This document shows positions 46,861 to 54,455 of a stretch of 64,000 nt of DNA, piece after piece (positions within the stretch are counted from its first letter, which is position 1; every line of letters starts with the position of its first letter). This DNA is from Rhizobium sp. BK399 (lineage in GTDB: Bacteria > Pseudomonadota > Alphaproteobacteria > Rhizobiales > Rhizobiaceae). A model generated the notes under the pieces. It saw only the letters and a program-made list of their open reading frames with translations. It did no database searches and was not told the origin of the DNA. Both the position numbers and the translations under genes were made by a program. The stretch is taken from the NCBI RefSeq assembly GCF_014194695.1, contig NZ_JACIAH010000001.1, forward strand, positions 868,001 through 932,000. The letters run 5' to 3'.

Positions 46861-46887
46861 GAAAGCCGCATCGACGACGCGGCTTTC
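46861..46887 (-). terminator. Terminator of flagellin 3
   Basis: GAAAGCCGC (46861-46869) pairs with GCGGCTTTC (46879-46887) around a 9-base loop; on the minus strand the stem runs into TCTTTGTTTTTG. It lies 28 bases past the stop codon of the 46916-47824 flagellin gene. Confidence 0.85.
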
Positions 46888-46915
46888 CTATCTCTTTATG
46901 ATACTGCTGGACGGC

Positions 46916-47824
46916 TTAGTTCTTGAACAGCGTCAGAACGTTCTGCGCGCTGGAGTTCGCGATCGACAGCGATTGGATCGCCAGTTGTTGCTGCGTCTGC
47001 AGGGCCGTTAGCTTGCTCGATTCCTCTTCCATATCCGCGTCGACGAGGCGTCCAACGCCCGAGTCGATCGAGTCGCTGAGGTCGGAAACGAAGCTTTCCT
47101 GCAGGTCGATGCGGGTCGAGATCGAGCCGAGCTGGGAGGCGGCTTTCGTCATTGCGCTGAGGCCGGCTTCGACAGTCGTCAGGGCAAGGTCGATGTCGCT
47201 CGGGCTGAAGCTGCTGATGTTCATGCTGTAAATAGAACCGACGCTGCCCGAGGACGTCCCGATGATGCCGCTGGTGGTGCTGATGGCACCCGTAGTGGTC
47301 ATGCCAAAGAGGACATTACCGCTGGTGCTGTCATCGAGCACATACTGGGTTGTCTGGACGGAAACCTGGCCATTGGCGTTACGGACGAAAGACGAAACGA
47401 CGCTCTTCGTCGTGTTGCCTGCAACCCAGTTCTCTCCCGAGAAGGAAGCAGACTGGGCAATGCTCAAGAGCTGCTGCTGGAGCTGCGCAATTTCATCCTG
47501 GATCTTGTTCTTGTCGACACCCTTTTCAGTCGCCGCAACAATCTTCGCCTTGATCTCGCTAACGACGTCGATAGAGCTGTCCATCGCCGAATAGGCGGTG
47601 TCCACCTTTGCCGCACCAAGGCCAAGCGCGTCGGAAACGGCCGAAAGCGCCTTGTTGTCAGAGCGCATCGTCGTTGCAATCGACCAATAGGCAGCGTTGT
47701 CCTTGGCTTCGGCGACGCGGTAGCCGGACGAAACACGGCTCTGTGTCTCTTCCAGGCTGCCATTGATGCTACGCAGGGTCTGGAGGGCGGACATTGCCGC
47801 GACGTTCGTCAAAATGCTGGTCAT
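46916..47824 (-). CDS. Flagellin, third copy
   Basis: A 302-residue flagellin. The N-terminal helix TSILTNVAAMSALQTLRSINGSLEETQSRVSSGYRVAEAKDNAAYW and the C-terminal LTALQTQQQLAIQSLSIANSSAQNVLTLFKN follow the flaA/flaB pattern with more substitutions; the short middle (about 140-210) is clearly different. By Sinorhizobium gene order it would be flaD. ATG 47824 is chosen by alignment with the other flagellins and an AGGGG about 11 bases upstream. It has its own leader element, upstream box and terminator, so it is probably a separate transcript. Confidence 0.95.
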   Translation of the reverse strand: MTSILTNVAAMSALQTLRSINGSLEETQSRVSSGYRVAEAKDNAAYWSIATTMRSDNKALSAVSDALGLGAAKVDTAYSAMDSSIDVVSEIKAKIVAATEKGVDKNKIQDEIAQLQQQLLSIAQSASFSGENWVAGNTTKSVVSSFVRNANGQVSVQTTQYVLDDSTSGNVLFGMTTTGAISTTSGIIGTSSGSVGSIYSMNISSFSPSDIDLALTTVEAGLSAMTKAASQLGSISTRIDLQESFVSDLSDSIDSGVGRLVDADMEEESSKLTALQTQQQLAIQSLSIANSSAQNVLTLFKN

Positions 47825-47859
47825 GAAATTATCGCCCCTTATTGGCAAATATTGAAAAG

Positions 47860-47904
47860 GGACATTCCGGTCCGCCACCGGGGAACGGCAATCAGCTTCA
47901 TGCC
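47860..47904 (-). promoter_or_regulatory. Flagellin leader element, copy 3
   Basis: GGACATTCCGG (47860-47870), ACCGG (47877-47881) and CATGCC (47899-47904) lie 36-80 bases before the start codon. The two CCGG blocks can pair to form a small hairpin in the mRNA leader. Confidence 0.6.
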
Positions 47905-47967
47905 CGCTAACCGCTTCTTAAGGTTGGTTAACATACCGTTTCGTTGACGGCAGAAAACATGAGTTTG

Positions 47968-47984
47968 GTTAACGCGAAGTTAAC
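47968..47984. promoter_or_regulatory. CtrA-like box upstream of flagellin 3
   Basis: GTTAACGCGAAGTTAAC has two TTAA half-sites exactly seven bases apart (47969-47972 and 47980-47983), the full CtrA spacing. It lies 144 bases before the start codon, next to the flaB terminator. Confidence 0.5.
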
Positions 47985-47994
47985 AAGCATTAAA

Positions 47995-48021
47995 AAAGCC
48001 GCGCTTGGGAAGCGCGGCTTT
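47995..48021 (-). terminator. Terminator of flaB
   Basis: A 12-bp perfect stem (AAAGCCGCGCTT / AAGCGCGGCTTT) with a GGG loop and, on the minus strand, a TTTTTT run. It is 46 bases past the flaB stop codon. Confidence 0.9.
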
Positions 48022-48066
48022 CGATTGGCGATCTGTCTGCCGAAACGCCCGGAGGCGCTCCTAGTG

Positions 48067-48957
48067 TTAGTTGCGGAACAGCGAGAGGATGTTCTGCGAA
48101 GAGGAGTTCGCGATCGACAGCGACTGTACAGCCAGCTGCTGCTGGGTCTGCAGGGCGCTGAGCTTGGAGGACTCTTCTTCCATGTCGGCGTCAACCAGGC
48201 GGCCGATACCGGAGTCGATCGAGTCGCTGAGCGAGGAGACGAAGTCGGTCTGGATGTCGACGCGCTTCTGCAGCGAACCGAGCTGCGAGCCGAGCGTCGT
48301 CATCGCCTTCAGAGAGAGTTCGACGTCGCTGAGCAGGCTGTCGATCTGGCCCTGGGTCGTCGTTGCACTGATCGTGAAGGAGTAGATCGAGCCGGCGGTG
48401 TAGTTCGTGCCGGTCGAGCCGAGAATGCCGCCCGTCGCGCTGTTGAACAGGGTGTTCGTGGCGTTGAGGACGTAGTCGGTGGTCTTGACGCTGACCGTGC
48501 CGTTGGTGCCGCGGACGAAGGAGGAAACAACGCTGACGGTGCCGCCCGAGTTGTTGACCCAGTTTTCGCCGTTGAACGAAGCAGACTGGGCAACGCTGTA
48601 GAGCTGTGCCTGCAGCTGGGTGATTTCGTCCTGCAGCTTCAGCTTGTCGACGCCCTTTTCGGTCGCGGCAACGAGCTTGGCCTTGATTTCGCCGACGAGG
48701 TCGATGGCGCTGTCAACAGCGGTGTAAGCCGTGTCGATCTTTGCAGCACCCATGCCGAGGGCGTCGGAAACAGCCGAAAGGGCCTTGTTGTCCGACTTCA
48801 TCGTGGTGGCGATCGACCAGTAAGCAGCGTTGTCGGAAGCCTTGCCGACGCGCAGGCCAGACGAAACGGCGCCCTGCGTCTTCGACAGGCCGCTGTTGAC
48901 ATCACGCAGCGTCTGGAGAGCGGCCATTGCGGAATTGTTGGTCAGAATGCTGGTCAT
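48067..48957 (-). CDS. flaB: Flagellin FlaB
   Basis: A 296-residue major flagellin, almost the same protein as FlaA. The N-terminal helix begins TSILTNNSAMAALQTLRDVNSGLSKTQGAVSSGLRVGKASDNAAYW; the C-terminal helix ends LQTQQQLAVQSLSIANSSSQNILSLFRN. The surface-exposed middle (about 130-200) is short, as in Agrobacterium and Rhizobium flagellins. ATG 48957 is preceded by AGGGG; the in-frame extension to 49059 reads through the leader element and is rejected. It has its own leader element and a strong terminator. Confidence 0.96.
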   Translation of the reverse strand: MTSILTNNSAMAALQTLRDVNSGLSKTQGAVSSGLRVGKASDNAAYWSIATTMKSDNKALSAVSDALGMGAAKIDTAYTAVDSAIDLVGEIKAKLVAATEKGVDKLKLQDEITQLQAQLYSVAQSASFNGENWVNNSGGTVSVVSSFVRGTNGTVSVKTTDYVLNATNTLFNSATGGILGSTGTNYTAGSIYSFTISATTTQGQIDSLLSDVELSLKAMTTLGSQLGSLQKRVDIQTDFVSSLSDSIDSGIGRLVDADMEEESSKLSALQTQQQLAVQSLSIANSSSQNILSLFRN

Positions 48958-48991
48958 TTTAATTTGCCCCTTTGGCATAATTGATAGGAAG

Positions 48992-49032
48992 GGACATTCC
49001 GGACTACCGGGAACGACGGTCAGCCTCATGCC
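48992..49032 (-). promoter_or_regulatory. Flagellin leader element, copy 2 (flaB)
   Basis: GGACATTCCGG (48992-49002), ACCGG (49006-49010) and CATGCC (49027-49032). On the mRNA strand, TTCCCGGTAGTCCGGAA is an imperfect dyad able to form a short hairpin 35 bases before the start codon. Confidence 0.6.
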
Positions 49033-49092
49033 TGTTGACCGCTCACTGTGCGCAGTCAACTCGCCGTTTCGATAGGCACATAAAACCCCATC

Positions 49093-49100
49093 ATGGTTAA
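49093..49100 (-). promoter_or_regulatory. TTAACCAT octamer upstream of flaB
   Basis: On the minus strand TTAACCAT lies 136 bases before the flaB start codon, at nearly the same distance as the TTAA-N7-TTAA box of flagellin 3 (144). Confidence 0.4.
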
Positions 49101-49178
49101 GAAACTCTGAACCGAAAAATTAAAAATAGTTAAAAAAATCCAACGCTTAGCGGCACCGCATTAACCGGAAATTAAAAC

Positions 49179-49210
49179 ATTTACGGCCGGGGCAAGCCCC
49201 GGCCGTAAAT
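49179..49210 (-). terminator. Terminator of flaA
   Basis: A 15-bp perfect stem (ATTTACGGCCGGGGC / GCCCCGGCCGTAAAT) around AA; on the minus strand it is followed by GTTTTAATTT. It lies 29 bases past the flaA stop codon. Confidence 0.85.
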
Positions 49211-49239
49211 CTTTTCTCTGATACTGCGCGAGGCTGTTA

Positions 49240-50130
49240 TCAGCCGCGGAACAGCGAGAGAATGTTCTGCGAAGAGGAGTTCGCGATCGACAGCGACTGG
49301 ATCGCCAGCTGCTGCTGGGTCTGCAGGGCGCTGAGCTTGGAGGACTCTTCTTCCATGTCGGCGTCAACCAGGCGGCCGATACCGGAGTCGATCGAGTCGC
49401 TGAGCGAGGAAACGAAGTCGGACTGGATGTCGACGCGCTTCTGCAGCGAACCGAGCTGCGAGCCAAGCGTGGTCATCGACTTCAGAGCGCTTTCAACGTC
49501 GCTGAGCAGGCTGTCGATCTGGCCCTGGGTCGTCGTCGAGCTGATCGTGAAGGAGTAGATCGAGCCGGCGGTGTAGTTCGTGCCGGTCGAGCCGAGAATA
49601 CCGCCCGTCGCGCTGTTGAACAGGGTGTTCGTGGCGCTGAGAGCGTAGTCGGTGGTCTTGATGCTGACCGTGCCGTTGGTGCCGCGGACGAAGGAGGAAA
49701 CAACGCTGACGGTACCGCCCGAGTTGTTGACCCAGTTTTCACCGTTGAACGAAGCAGACTGAGCAACGCTGTAGAGCTGCGCCTGCAACTGGGAGATTTC
49801 GTCCTGAACCTTCGCCTTGTCGACGCCCTTTTCGGTTGCGGCAACGAGCTTGGCCTTGATTTCGCCAACGATATCGATGGCGCTGTCGACAGCGGTGTAA
49901 GCCGTGTCGATCTTTGCAGCACCCATGCCGAGGGCGTCGGAAACGGCCGAAAGGGCCTTGTTGTCCGACTTCATCGTGGTGGCGATCGACCAGTAAGCAG
50001 CGTTGTCGGAAGCCTTGCCGACGCGCAGGCCAGACGAAACGGCCGCCTGCGTCTCGTTCAAGCCCTTGTTGACGTTGCGCAGCGTCTGGAGTGCCGCCAT
50101 TGCAGAATTGTTGGTGTTAATGCTTGTCAT
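49240..50130 (-). CDS. flaA: Flagellin FlaA
   Basis: A 296-residue major filament protein. It starts TSINTNNSAMAALQTLRNVNKGLNETQAAVSSGLRV and ends LQTQQQLAIQSLSIANSSSQNILSLFRG. DNA identity with flaB is very high along most of the gene, which points to a recent tandem duplication or gene conversion. ATG 50130 is preceded by GGGGA eight bases away. It is the first of four tandem flagellin genes and is divergent from a TPR/GT41 glycosyltransferase gene, with 321 bases between them. Confidence 0.96.
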   Translation of the reverse strand: MTSINTNNSAMAALQTLRNVNKGLNETQAAVSSGLRVGKASDNAAYWSIATTMKSDNKALSAVSDALGMGAAKIDTAYTAVDSAIDIVGEIKAKLVAATEKGVDKAKVQDEISQLQAQLYSVAQSASFNGENWVNNSGGTVSVVSSFVRGTNGTVSIKTTDYALSATNTLFNSATGGILGSTGTNYTAGSIYSFTISSTTTQGQIDSLLSDVESALKSMTTLGSQLGSLQKRVDIQSDFVSSLSDSIDSGIGRLVDADMEEESSKLSALQTQQQLAIQSLSIANSSSQNILSLFRG

Positions 50131-50451
50131 AAGTCTGTCCCCAAAAACAAAATACAAAAGGAGGACATACCGGACTTCTATACCGGCGATGACGGACCAG
50201 CTTCATGCCACTCGGTGCCGTTTTGTTTGCAACCAAACCCGTCATGTCCATCTGAATTTCGCAGCCATTGATTGCCAAGCAGTTAAGATCATTAGGAAAC
50301 CGCCGCCGACGCCTGCAGTGGTTAACGATGACTGAAGAGATCGCCTCGCCCCGCTGCAACACCGGCTTCATGCAAGCTTCAAATGCTTAGAATGAGACAG
50401 CTAGGACCGTGCCCATATGCTCGTGGTCCGGTGCGTCGACGAAATCCCGGC
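50131..50451. other. Divergent intergenic region between flaA and the GT41 gene
   Basis: About 320 bases hold the flaA leader element (50163-50209), a GGTTAAC at 50320-50326 and an otherwise featureless sequence that must contain both promoters. No convincing small gene is seen; a minus-strand frame over the leader is discussed among the rejected items. Confidence 0.5.
50163..50209 (-). promoter_or_regulatory. Flagellin leader element, copy 1 (flaA)
   Basis: GGACATACCGG (50163-50173), ACCGG (50182-50186) and CATGCC (50204-50209) lie 33-79 bases before the flaA start codon, repeating the block found before the other flagellins. Confidence 0.6.
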
Positions 50452-52383
50452 ATGGAGTGGGTCTTGAACAGTAGCATTTCATTCGCAGCGGCCTCCAAGG
50501 ATTACCAGAAGGGCCTCTATCTCAAGTCGCTTGAGGTGCTGAACCAACTCGTCGACACGCAGAAGGACGTCAAGACCTACGTGCTTCTGGCCAAAAACCT
50601 TATAAAGCTTGGCTTCAAGGCCGAAGCCGCCGCCGCCTATTCGCTCGCCGGGAAGCTCGATGGTCAGGCGGAGTCGATCTACACACGCGAAGCAGCAATC
50701 CTGTATTTCCAGAGCGGCGACGAACAGGAAGCGCTGGCGCATGCCTTGCGCGTGATGAAGTTGGCGCAAAACGACGCCGATCTCGCCTTTGTCCTCGTCT
50801 CAATCTACATCAAGCAGGGACGGCTTGATCTCATCAGCCCTTTCAGGCGTGTCATCTCGGAAAGCTCCAATCCGGAACACATCGCGCTCGCGGTTCACGC
50901 GTTGACCGACCACATTCTGGATCCGACGAACGAGGCCCTCGTAGCGAACCTCTTCAAGCGATTTCCGGAAATGCCGGCGCTCCGCCTGCTCAATCTCGTC
51001 TTTGCGCGGGAGACCTGCGACTACGGCCGCGTCGCCAGCCTCTTTGGTCCGATCGCCGACATGATCGCGAAGCGCGATCTCGAGTTTCTGCGGAAGGACA
51101 ATCCCTTCTACAATCTGCATTGGTGCGGAGACGAGGCGCTGAACGGCATCGTCTCGCTCAACCCCCTCCTTTCACTGCCGGAACTCGCGGCAAAGCGGCG
51201 GTCGTTGCCTCACAAGTGGGGAGAGAAAATCCGGATCGGCTATCTCTCGTCAGACTTCTGGAGCGACCATGCGACGATGAAGCTTCTCCAGCGCGTGCTC
51301 GAGCTGCATGACCGCAACCGCTTTGAAATTACCCTCTTCTGCCACTCCGGAGAAGCGTATCTGGCGGCGAACAAGGCCGACCGATCCGCCTGGGGCAATG
51401 TCTGCCTGATCCGTGATCTGACCAACGCGGAGGTCGCCGAGAAAATCCGAGAGCTGGAAATCGACATTCTGGTTGATCTGAAGGGGCATACCACTGACGG
51501 ACGGCCGGATATCCTCAACCAGAGCGTCGCCCCGATCCATGTCTCCTGGCTGGGCTTTCCCGGCAGCACTGTCAACATTGACCTCGATTACATCGTCGGC
51601 GATCACTTTGTTCTCCCCGATCGCGCCAAGCCTCACTATCACGAGAAATTTGTTCGGATGCCTGAGAGCTACCAGCCGAACGATCCGACGAACCGCCCAA
51701 AGCCGACCCCCACCACGCGGGCGGCGGTCGGATTGCCGGACGATGCATTCGTGTTCGCGTCATTCAACGGCAACCGCAAGATCACGGCTGAGACACTCGA
51801 TATCTGGTGCAACATCCTCCGGCGGGCGCCGAACAGCGTCCTCTGGCTGATGCTGTCGTCAGTGCGCGCCGAAACGAATATCCGGAACTATGCGAACAAG
51901 CGCGGAATCACTTCGGACCGCATCATCTTCTGCCCACGCGTCACCTATCAAAAGCACATCGACCGACAGCAATGCGCCGATCTCGGCCTCGACACCTTCC
52001 CGGTCAACGGCCACACGACAACGTCGGAGCAGCTCTGGGGCGGTTTGCCGGTCCTCACCGTCAAGGGTACCAACTTTGCGTCGCGCGTCAGCGAGAGCTT
52101 GCTGAATGCCATCGGCTTGCCGGAACTCGTGGCCGCCGATACGCAGGCCTATGAGGAGATGGCTGTGGAGATGGCGCTCGACGCGCAACGCGTCGTCGCC
52201 TACAAGGCGCGCCTTAAGCAAAACGCCGGCATCATGCCGCTCTTTGATGCGGATCGCTTCCGGCAGCATCTCGAGACGGCTTACGAAATGATGATCGACC
52301 GCGCCAAGCGTGGCCTGGAGCCGGATCATCTCGACGTCCCGGCGCTGCCGCCGCGGACAACGCCTTTCATCACGACCGTGTGA
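50452..52383 (+). CDS. TPR-GT41 glycosyltransferase (O-GlcNAc-transferase-like), candidate flagellin glycosyltransferase
   Basis: A 643-residue soluble protein. The N-terminal 220 residues are helical repeats of TPR type (YLKSLEVLNQLVDTQKDVKTYV, then EAAAAYSLAGKL). The rest is a glycosyltransferase family 41 domain. Its landmarks are His273 in SSDFWSDH, Lys443 in FNGNRKI (the UDP-phosphate contact), WCNILRRAPNSVLWLM, and the NGHTT motif with His521-Thr523, followed by Glu526 where human OGT has Asp925. TPR plus GT41 is also the layout of Caulobacter FlmG, a flagellin glycosyltransferase. It is divergent from flaA and lies inside the flagellar cluster. TTG 50464, behind GGAG, is an alternative start. 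Function is inferred from family and position. Confidence 0.88.
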   Translation: MEWVLNSSISFAAASKDYQKGLYLKSLEVLNQLVDTQKDVKTYVLLAKNLIKLGFKAEAAAAYSLAGKLDGQAESIYTREAAILYFQSGDEQEALAHALRVMKLAQNDADLAFVLVSIYIKQGRLDLISPFRRVISESSNPEHIALAVHALTDHILDPTNEALVANLFKRFPEMPALRLLNLVFARETCDYGRVASLFGPIADMIAKRDLEFLRKDNPFYNLHWCGDEALNGIVSLNPLLSLPELAAKRRSLPHKWGEKIRIGYLSSDFWSDHATMKLLQRVLELHDRNRFEITLFCHSGEAYLAANKADRSAWGNVCLIRDLTNAEVAEKIRELEIDILVDLKGHTTDGRPDILNQSVAPIHVSWLGFPGSTVNIDLDYIVGDHFVLPDRAKPHYHEKFVRMPESYQPNDPTNRPKPTPTTRAAVGLPDDAFVFASFNGNRKITAETLDIWCNILRRAPNSVLWLMLSSVRAETNIRNYANKRGITSDRIIFCPRVTYQKHIDRQQCADLGLDTFPVNGHTTTSEQLWGGLPVLTVKGTNFASRVSESLLNAIGLPELVAADTQAYEEMAVEMALDAQRVVAYKARLKQNAGIMPLFDADRFRQHLETAYEMMIDRAKRGLEPDHLDVPALPPRTTPFITTV

Positions 52384-52401
52384 GCCAACCCGACAAACAG
52401 A

Positions 52402-52429
52402 AAACCCGCCGCGTCTCTGCGGCGGGTTT
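52402..52429. terminator. Bidirectional terminator between the GT41 gene and fliP
   Basis: An 11-bp stem (AAACCCGCCGC / GCGGCGGGTTT) with a GTCTCT loop lies between two converging genes, 18 bases past the GT41 stop codon and 45 bases from the fliP stop. Confidence 0.85.
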
Positions 52430-52474
52430 ACTGTTTCGTGGTATTTGGACCGCCTGTTGCGCCGTGAACCTACT

Positions 52475-53212
52475 CTAGTGGAAGGAGCGGACCAGGCTTC
52501 CGACCAGGAGATTCCAGCCGTCGATCAGCACGAAGAAGAGGATCTTGAACGGCAGCGAAATCGATGTCGGCGGCAGCATCATCATGCCCATCGCCATGGT
52601 GATGGTGGCAACGATCAGGTCGATGACGAGGAATGGGAGAACAACCAGAAAGCCGATCTCGAAACCGCGCCGGATCTCTGAGATCATGAAGGCAGGAATG
52701 AGGACGCGGTAGTCGATCTTCTCACCGGTCTCGACGCTCTGGCCGCGCTCCCGCGCCAAATCGACGAAAAGCGCCAGATCCTTGTCGCGCGTGTTGCTTG
52801 TCATGAAGGTGCGGAAGGGCTCCGCAATGCGCGTGATGGCCTGCTGCTCGTCGATCTGGTTCGACAGGAGCGGTTGAACGCCCGTCTGCCATGCCTGGTC
52901 GAAGGTCGGCTGCATGACATAGAAAGTCATGAACAGCGCAAGCGACAGCAAGATCATATTCGAAGGAGTGGAGGACAGGCCCATTCCCGATCGCAGGATC
53001 GAGAAGGCGATGACGAAGCGCGGGAAGCTCGTCACCATGATCAGAATGCCCGGCGCGACCGAAAGGACGGTCAGCAGGCCGAATGTTCTGATGATCCATG
53101 CCGCGACCGAACCGTCGACCGGCAAGTTCAACAGGTTTGTCGGGAGCTGCTGCGCATGCGCCAGCTCCGGTGCCGCCATCATGGCAGCGAACAGCAATAG
53201 GAATCGAATCAT
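52475..53212 (-). CDS. fliP: Flagellar export apparatus protein FliP
   Basis: A 245-residue export-gate protein. An N-terminal cleavable signal (MIRFLLLFAAMMAAPELAHA) is followed by four membrane helices. Family blocks are PGILIMVTSFPRFVIAFSILRSGMGLSSTPSNMILLSLALFMT near 56-98 and a C-terminal FEIGFLVVLPFLVIDLIVATITMAMGMMMLPPTSISLPFKILFFVLIDGW. It forms the gate core with FliQ and FliR. Its start overlaps the fliL stop by four bases. It is the last gene of this operon. Confidence 0.97.
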   Translation of the reverse strand: MIRFLLLFAAMMAAPELAHAQQLPTNLLNLPVDGSVAAWIIRTFGLLTVLSVAPGILIMVTSFPRFVIAFSILRSGMGLSSTPSNMILLSLALFMTFYVMQPTFDQAWQTGVQPLLSNQIDEQQAITRIAEPFRTFMTSNTRDKDLALFVDLARERGQSVETGEKIDYRVLIPAFMISEIRRGFEIGFLVVLPFLVIDLIVATITMAMGMMMLPPTSISLPFKILFFVLIDGWNLLVGSLVRSFH

Positions 53213-53727
53213 TCGACGACGAAGGTCCTGAACATGACCTTCGATACGCGGCCTTGCGCGCGAAGGTCAACACGCTCCTGGATGTCATCCTTAAGATATT
53301 CGAAGCCTCGCGGCCCTTCGATCTGCTGCAGCGAAACCGTACGGACATAGGCGAGAATATCTTGATGGATATCCTCCGCGAGTTTCACGTCGGGCGGGCC
53401 GGAAAACAGCAGTGCGACTTCCAGACGAACCCAGTTCTCCGAGGGATAGGCGAGGTTCGACGTGATCGGCTCAAGCTGAACGACGTTGTTGGCTTCCGTG
53501 GAAATGTGAGGCAGTCCCGCCTCGCCTTCCTTCTTTTGCGCGGCCTCGTCCTTGGCCGCCTTTGCTTGCTCCGCCTGCTCGGCACCCTTGATGTTGGGCG
53601 CGACCATGGCACCAACCACCCAGCCGCCGCCGGCGCCAAGCAGCGTCAGGATCGCAAGCCCGGCGATGGTCATGATTGCGGCCGATTTCTTCTTCGGCTG
53701 GCCTTCGGCGGCTTCTGTCTCTGCCAT
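53209..53727 (-). CDS. fliL: Flagellar basal-body-associated protein FliL
   Basis: A 172-residue single-pass inner-membrane protein that surrounds stator units. A short Lys-rich cytoplasmic head precedes the membrane helix (about 16-41). A charged Ala/Lys/Glu linker follows, then the periplasmic domain from about 75, with LEPITSNLAYPSENWVRLEVALLFSG and a C-terminal GRVSKVMFRTFVVE, the usual FliL ending. The gene overlaps fliP by four bases and follows flgH by 11 bases. A second FliL-like protein is encoded at 28945-29481. Confidence 0.94.
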   Translation of the reverse strand: MAETEAAEGQPKKKSAAIMTIAGLAILTLLGAGGGWVVGAMVAPNIKGAEQAEQAKAAKDEAAQKKEGEAGLPHISTEANNVVQLEPITSNLAYPSENWVRLEVALLFSGPPDVKLAEDIHQDILAYVRTVSLQQIEGPRGFEYLKDDIQERVDLRAQGRVSKVMFRTFVVE

Positions 53728-53738
53728 GATGTTCTGCC

Positions 53739-54455
53739 TCAGAGCGGCGAGAAGAGATCGACGGCCTGCTGGCCGCGCGGCGGCTGCTGCACTTCCATCA
53801 GGCGGCCGCGACCGCCGTAGGAGATGCGGGCCTCAGCAATCTTCTCGTAGGAAATCAGGTTGTCGGCGTCGACGTCCTGCGGACGGACGATACCGGCGAC
53901 GTTGAGAATGCGGATCTCCTGGTTGACGCGAACTTCCTGAGAGCCACTGATCACAAGGTTGCCGTTCTCGAGAATGCCGGTGACCACCGCGGCGACCAGC
54001 AGCTTCAGCGTTTCGGAGCGGTCGATCTTACCCTTGCCGTCGGTGCTCGTGTCGGAGCCGTAGGTCAGGTCGGTCTTCGACGACGGATTCCAGCCCATGA
54101 CGTTGGCGTTGACGTCCCAGTTCATGGCGCTCGAATTGGTTCGGCTGCGGCTGGTGTCGTTCTCGAACTTCGCCTTATCGTTGATCTTGATATCGACGGT
54201 CAGGATATCGCCGACGTTGAGAGCGCGGGCATCCTTGAAAAGGGCGGCCTGCGAGTCGCTCCAGAGCGAATAGCCTTGCGCCACCTGGCGCGGCTGCTTC
54301 GGATAAAGCGCCATCTGTGGGGTCTGGCCGTAGGCGAGACCGCTGCCGATCGGGCTCATGGCCGGGGCGCGACCGATCTCGTTGACGGCCTGCGGCGATG
54401 CGCAGCCTGCAAGGAGGGCTACAGCGGCAATCGCGGCCGGGAAACGCTTGTTCAT
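53739..54455 (-). CDS. flgH: Flagellar L-ring protein FlgH
   Basis: A 238-residue outer-membrane lipoprotein that forms the L-ring. The lipobox LLAG-Cys sits at residues 14-18 (Cys18). The family blocks SLWSDSQAALFKDARALNVGDILTVDIKINDKAKFENDTSRSR near 64-106 and SGSQEVRVNQEIRILNVAGIVRPQDVDADNLISYEKIAEARISYGGRG near 167-214 are present. Its start overlaps the motE stop by four bases, and fliL follows after 11 bases. Confidence 0.96.
   Translation of the reverse strand: MNKRFPAAIAAVALLAGCASPQAVNEIGRAPAMSPIGSGLAYGQTPQMALYPKQPRQVAQGYSLWSDSQAALFKDARALNVGDILTVDIKINDKAKFENDTSRSRTNSSAMNWDVNANVMGWNPSSKTDLTYGSDTSTDGKGKIDRSETLKLLVAAVVTGILENGNLVISGSQEVRVNQEIRILNVAGIVRPQDVDADNLISYEKIAEARISYGGRGRLMEVQQPPRGQQAVDLFSPL

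Noticed and set aside
46651..50209. Short leader peptides starting ATGAAGCTG/ATGAGGCTG upstream of the flagellins
   Set aside because: The frames differ among the four copies: two run in frame into the flagellin, one stops before it and one overlaps its start. Conservation is therefore better explained at RNA level.
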